Positions 26,933 through 31,762 of a stretch of DNA of 31,762 nt are shown here, piece after piece. The DNA lies in assembly GCA_946803715.1 (NCBI GenBank), contig CAMPET010000126.1, forward strand, positions 29,781-61,542. The letters run 5' to 3'. Positions within the stretch are counted from its first letter, which is position 1; each line of letters begins with the position of its first letter. A program made the translations under genes and the position numbers. Source of the DNA: Beroe ovata (taxonomy: Eukaryota > Ctenophora > Nuda > Beroida > Beroidae). The notes beneath the pieces were generated by a model, which was given only the letters and a program-made list of their open reading frames with translations, had not been told where the DNA came from and made no database searches.

Positions 26933-27311
26933 GTTCCTGAGAGCGGGAGAGCGGAGCTTGTGTGAAAGTGCGATTTATATGTCCGGGAAATTGATACCTA
27001 TAATAGTACTAGTAAGGCTGAAGTAGCTGTAGCAAATGAAACAGTTCAAATCAGTGAAGGGCACAGACAACGGGCGACAAATTCAAGTTTAAGAAAAGAG
27101 TCTGAAGAGAAATAATTGAGAAGAAATGTTTTTTCAGCTGACGAAGAACGAACTTGTTTATTTTTCCAGCTGGCACCTTCGTGCCAGCTGTGCTAGCTAG
27201 TACTAGTAGCTGTAATGCGGAAGTTTGTCACATGGGACAGTCGATTTTGTGTTGATCCTCATTTTTTTGCGTGAATCAGTCACAAGTTAACGCCACTTTT
27301 AACAAAACATG
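26933..27311. other. Upstream region of the C22orf15-like gene with a perfect hairpin
   Basis: Should hold the promoter of the minus-strand gene starting at 26932. A perfect 10-bp stem with a 4-base loop, CAGCTGGCAC-CTTC-GTGCCAGCTG, lies at 27167-27190. It is followed by overlapping GCTAGCTAGTACTAGTAGC palindromes. Confidence 0.5.
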
Positions 27312-27891
27312 ACAATTGGTGACTGGAGTATGACCTAGATTTTGCTAACTTCCGATTTTTAACATTCTTTTCATAGTTTTTCACAAACTTCGGACGTAAG
27401 TAAGCATCAATGTCAATATATCGCACGAAGACAATTGACATTTGAATTTTTCTTGAAAGCAGTCAAAAGTTTCTCCTTCGATGGCTAGTGCTACTTGATA
27501 CAAAATACTTTGTACTTTTGTATCTCGTGGAGCCTTTGTTCGATATTCAGTCACGGGAAACGCAAACAAACGCAAGAACTATGAAAACGTCACCCACGCG
27601 TGGCCACGCGTGAAGTGTTACCGTGAAACATAGCAACATGATCACACCCATATTATAATCACACACACACATGTTCAGCTATACTGCTCAATCACTCAAC
27701 ATGTTTGGAACAGGATCCTGATTAATCACACGGTATGTTACTGATACCACTTCTGCAGATGTGCGATGTTTTTCTGTAAAACCTGTATTGTAGTACAAAA
27801 CCTGTATATAGTATCACATTTATAGGTCACACTGACATAACGCAGGATATTTTTGGGCACGAACCTGCTCTGAATGGCATCCTGATCCGTA

Positions 27892-28138
27892 TATACCCCC
27901 AAGGTACGACCCGAGGTTCCTGCACCCTATCCAGTTAAAACTGGTCTACCCAGAGGCCCCCAGGAGGGACACTCTATCATCAGTATGAGGGACCTTCGCC
28001 CAGCAGAGAGACCTTCAGCTGTGGCACCTGGGGAGGTACGGGACTTGTTTCCCATCCCGGCCACGCTCAACTAGGGTAGAGCTCCCACTCTGCCCTAGTG
28101 TGGCTGTGTGGACCCTGTCCATCCCCCTTTTAGTAGTA
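27892..28138 (+). mobile_element. 5'-truncated LINE tail insertion with target-site duplication
   Basis: Closely matches the 3' terminal ~240 bp of the RNase H LINE (25086-25326), ending in the same TAGTAGTAGA tail. GATCCGTA occurs immediately on both sides (27884-27891 and 28139-28146) and once only at the empty site in copy 1 (21013-21020). This is a classic target-primed insertion. Confidence 0.92.
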
Positions 28139-28795
28139 GATCCGTAAACGGAACGCGCGATACACTGTTATATGCCCACCGCCATATGCCCACCGCGATC
28201 CGAAAGATTCGCGCTAATTGCGCTCACTTCTTCATTCTTGTTCCAATTTCTAATTCTAGATACGTCCAATTTGCGTTCAAATTCAATAGAATGCACCCAT
28301 GAATGGCGCCTCCACATTGCGCCCAAATCACGCCTGATCAATGAACTTCAGTGCTAAAATTGGCCTTTTGTTATGTCCTCTGTCACTATCCTAAATCCTA
28401 AAATACCACGATTTCTCAGGGCGATGGCCGATGCTACGCAACTGGGATGAGCACACCTATGCCGACTGCAGATAAACTGCGTACCCTTTCGCCCTGGATC
28501 CGGGTGTGAATCACACTGTGATGTCGTGTCGGAAATCGGAATTGTTCAAGACTACGATCGATTAGTTTATCAGATTTGGGGATGAGAGAGAAACATTCAG
28601 TTTGTTTTACCTAAATTTCACTGTGTTGTCAGTAGGTATCGAGAAAACTTGTTTAAATCTGAAGACTTCTTACCTACCAACGACATCTCAGTTTAGCGTC
28701 TGTTTTTACTTTTTTGTGATGAAATCAAATTTTCATAATTGTAAACTGCTTTTCTTATTCTATTCGTTCTATTCTATCGGACGTTATTTTCACAA

Positions 28796-28872
28796 TACCG
28801 GCGCCAAACCTGCATAAGACCGGCGTTAGACCTGCTTAAGACCGGCGTTAGACCTGCATAAGACCGGCGCCT
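28796..28872. repeat. 22-bp minisatellite inside copy 2
   Basis: About 3.5 units of CCTGCATAAGACCGGCGTTAGA-type sequence with small variations. Absent from copy 1 at the matching place (about 21745). Confidence 0.9.
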
Positions 28873-29537
28873 GGCCAAAGTGGCAAATGGACTTATGCCC
28901 CTTCATCAATAAGTCATAATTGCATTTCATGATGCATCAAAAATTTGTGATCTGCTGAATTAAGAATTGATCGAAGGAAGTGCACATCGAATTATTCGAA
29001 AGAAATGCACAATGTATATTGTACAATGAACAATGTACATTGTACAATGTACATTGTACCAACTACCATGTATAATGTGCACAAATTTCCCATTAACTTA
29101 ACACTGTTACGCACGTGTGAATTTGCTAAGCCGCGCGCGCAACTCTTTGACGTGTAGAGGGTACAAAATACAATTCTACGTTTCTACGTTACCATTGTCC
29201 ATTTCGTTTCGCGTGTGTTCCGTTCATTGTTTATCAGAAACATTAAACATTACACGTCCTTTATCGCAGGCTCTGTATGAAGTGTAGGTATTGTTTCTGA
29301 TAGACGCTCTCAATGATTGTTTACACAATCGCTTTGTTTATTCAGTGCAACCATCACATCTTTCTCACAGTTTTTTAGCATACGACGCCGTTCAGTTTTC
29401 TCGTACTTGCACTCTTCCGAATTGAATTTGCCCTGTTTTTCATGGAAATATTATTACCCTTATCTCTGCGTGTATTTTTGTGTAATGGTAGGATATCATA
29501 TATCAACGCGTTTTAACCTGATTTAATCAGCGGTGTC

Positions 29538-29657
29538 ATGCGTTTTTTGTTGCTTTGTTTTTTCTTCTTATCGGGAATTTCTGGTGCTTTTGTTCCCTTC
29601 ATTTCCGATGACCTTACTCATATCGTTAAACCTTGCATATTTGGTTCCCACATATAA
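29538..29657 (+). CDS. Possible 39-aa secreted-type peptide ORF, copy 2
   Basis: Encodes the same 39-residue peptide as 22320-22439, with two silent differences. The signal-peptide-like N-terminus is unchanged. Very short, and no splice partner was identified. Confidence 0.2.
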   Translation: MRFLLLCFFFLSGISGAFVPFISDDLTHIVKPCIFGSHI

Positions 29658-30244
29658 TTATGAACCGAAATTGACTCTGAATTGAAGCTCGACCGTAACC
29701 AGGAATCCTGCAATCAGGAGCCATGTAATCTGGGAAATTTGACGGTCTAGCGTAATTGCTAGGTTCCGGGTAGTCGCATTAGTTTCCAGTTTCATCCCAA
29801 GACCCCGGCCAGCAGCAGCAGATGATTCCTGTTGTCTTTGTTTCGGCGTACGTGACTCATTTCTCCGTTTTTAACTTCGATTTGGTGTTTATGGTGCCCC
29901 TATAAATCAGCGTGATAGTAATGCTTCTGCTAGCGTGTTATTGTGGTGTGAGCAGCATCAGTGATCAGCCGTCGAGTGTACTTCCCTGATGTCTGATACT
30001 TGATGGTGGTTAATCATGATCTCGGCTTCTTATTACACGTGCTAAAGTCACATAATATGTTGGTGTATGGTGGGAAATGCCTGAAGCGGGCCTTCATTTT
30101 TAACTCTTTAGTCCAATTTGATCCAATCAACATTTGATGAGCGAGTTTTAATAAGACCGAGTTATGAATGTTTTGACGTAAAATATAACATATCGCTGTC
30201 GATACCTCGTAACTGGTTGCCACAGTGGTAATTTAGTTCTGAAT

Positions 30245-31709
30245 GATAAAAGGACTTGCATAGCAGTCGTCCCATAATTGCTTCGAGGAATCGAAGTGCT
30301 GCGGCCCACAAAGCTCGTCAATTCTACTTCCGCTTATCACTGTTTTTCTTGTGGAGGGGGATAAAAGTCGTATCAACACGAAATCGAATCTTCTGTATTT
30401 CTATTGCAAAGCTCCGTGGCGCAGTGACTTCATTCTAAATTTCTGTGTTTTTTGTTTTGACACCAAAATTAGCATTTTTTTCAGGATATCCAACTAAAAG
30501 CGGGTTTGCGTCAATCTATTGTCATTTGTCATCACGATATTTGCGTGTCTGTATATGGGATGGGAAAATTTACAGGGAAAACTGTAGATTGCTTAATCTG
30601 ATTATCGGTTATTATTCCTATGCAGTATGCAGATATGCGATAACGTTTATGTACACAACGCACACTTTACACTGCACACCTGCAGTGCGTCACGCCACAT
30701 GTGCACACCTAACATTGCAAATCACATAACCATATGCACTCTCCTTGGCAACATATGCACACCCTAGCACCCAATGTGCACACTGTACCCCATATCACAT
30801 TATTATCACACCACGTCACGCCATTACCAAATATGAAATATCACACCCTCCTTTCCATGTGCTAAACACCACATTATGACAGTGATAGTGTGATTATGAC
30901 AGCGATATTATTGATCATGTGTGTGTAATATGGCGTGATTGTACTGACAAGTCGAGCTAGCTTTGATTGGAGTTGGTTGACTGTATTGAAGTGATGTTGC
31001 TGCTGTGAAATCATTGATAATCCATAGATCAGCATATGGCGGTGTTTCATTTTTGACTATTTCTGTGAGCTACCAGCACTTTCTCCCCAACAGTGTTGTT
31101 ATTGTTTCCAGTATACGCATGAGACTGATAAACTTTGGTAGCCTATGCAATAGCCAATAGCGTGCAAGGGAGCTGAGCCGTGTGTAGCACACGGAAATCC
31201 AATTTGACTGGGTGACCATGGTGTTCGCAAGCAGTGGAATTGCAGGACCTTGTCGCATATTCCCCCCCTTCCCTCTTGACACCAATCATGATTCATTCAT
31301 GTAGCTAGGTGGATCTGATCGATTACAATAACCATTTAATGCACGTTACGCCAACACAAACGGGCGGTTTTCCATCATATGATATGAGGCTGCTTGTTAC
31401 AATAATATTCCATTTCCTGATTACATATGAACATGTTATTCTGTTACTGATTTCCTGAGCTTTTTATACTCTGCCCCACTCAAATATTGTCTATTGGTGA
31501 TGAGCTGTACGTTGTGTTCGTGTGTCTGTGGATTGTTTGTAAGGAGATGTCTGTGCGTCGTCAGTATTGTGTTGTTAGTGTCGTGAGTCGTGACTGTATG
31601 TCTGCGAAATATGCACGTAGTGACGCATGCCGCGACTCTTCATAGCGTTGTCATGACAAGACGTGTGTCACGGTGGAAAACGTATCTGCCGTTGCAACAC
31701 TGTCGCGTC
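30245..31709. other. No gene seen
   Basis: Right flank of copy 2. The stretch 30650-30870 is rich in short ACACC and CACAT words (CATATGCAC, GTGCACAC) but has no clean period. The small frames on either strand lack splice support and domain-like composition. Confidence 0.45.
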
Positions 31710-31762
31710 ACACGCACACACCCACACACACATCCACACACACACACACACACACACACACA
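31710..31762. repeat. (CA)n microsatellite at window end
   Basis: CACACGCACACACCCACACACACATCC then pure CA to the last base. It probably continues past the window. Confidence 0.95.

Larger units (their letters stand above)
27312..30244. repeat. Interspersed ~2.6 kb repeat, copy 2
   Basis: Matches 20453-23026. It differs by a LINE-tail insertion (27892-28138), a 22-bp minisatellite insertion (28796-28872), an expanded GTACAATGTACATT tract (about 29010-29060) and lack of the ~130 bp present at 21451-21570. Its flanks are continuous sequence, so unlike copy 1 its boundaries are not set by Ns. No target-site duplication is visible at its outer ends. Confidence 0.9.

Overview
The window is eukaryotic nuclear DNA, almost certainly from an invertebrate animal. 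Multi-exon genes have GT-AG introns, mostly 100-700 bp. Long (CA/TG)n microsatellites, minisatellites inside introns and two LINE families are present. The protein families (a tetraspanin, a secreted hemicentin-type VWA protein and a C22orf15/CXorf65-type protein) fit an early-branching animal such as a sponge or cnidarian, or another invertebrate. The sequence alone does not fix the phylum. I see no prokaryotic operons, CRISPR arrays, rRNA or intact tRNA genes.

Layout. 1-273: a TG repeat, then a possible last exon (+). 656-2130: a three-exon gene (-) for a proline-rich protein of unknown function. 3832-4187: a possible two-exon gene (-) for a 52-residue cysteine-rich protein. 5014-11306: a 17-exon gene (+) whose splice phases all agree, encoding a 680-residue secreted VWA protein. 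11842-13573: a convergent five-exon tetraspanin gene (-), 251 residues. 14346-14465: three GC-rich hairpins. 15189-15376: a TG repeat containing a 77-base N gap. 15809-23120: a 17-bp tandem array interrupted by three blocks, each bounded by single Ns: a degenerate LINE 3' end with a tRNA-like sequence, the 5' part of a CR1/L2-like LINE (ORF1 plus endonuclease), and copy 1 of a ~2.6 kb repeat. 23580-25330: a decayed LINE with RNase H (+). 25896-26932: a four-exon gene (-) of the C22orf15/CXorf65 family, 191 residues. 27312-30244: copy 2 of the ~2.6 kb repeat, carrying a 5'-truncated LINE tail with target-site duplications. 30245-31762: no recognised gene, ending in a CA repeat.

The host genes are unrelated housekeeping or cell-surface genes and do not form a system. 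The VWA protein is predicted to be extracellular and the tetraspanin a plasma-membrane organiser. The most interesting parts are the repeat-rich middle (assembly structure, filled/empty insertion site, domain make-up of the LINE ORF1), the small cysteine-rich gene and the hairpin cluster. Exon models were built by hand from splice sites and frame continuity. No database search was possible, so family names rest on remembered motifs.
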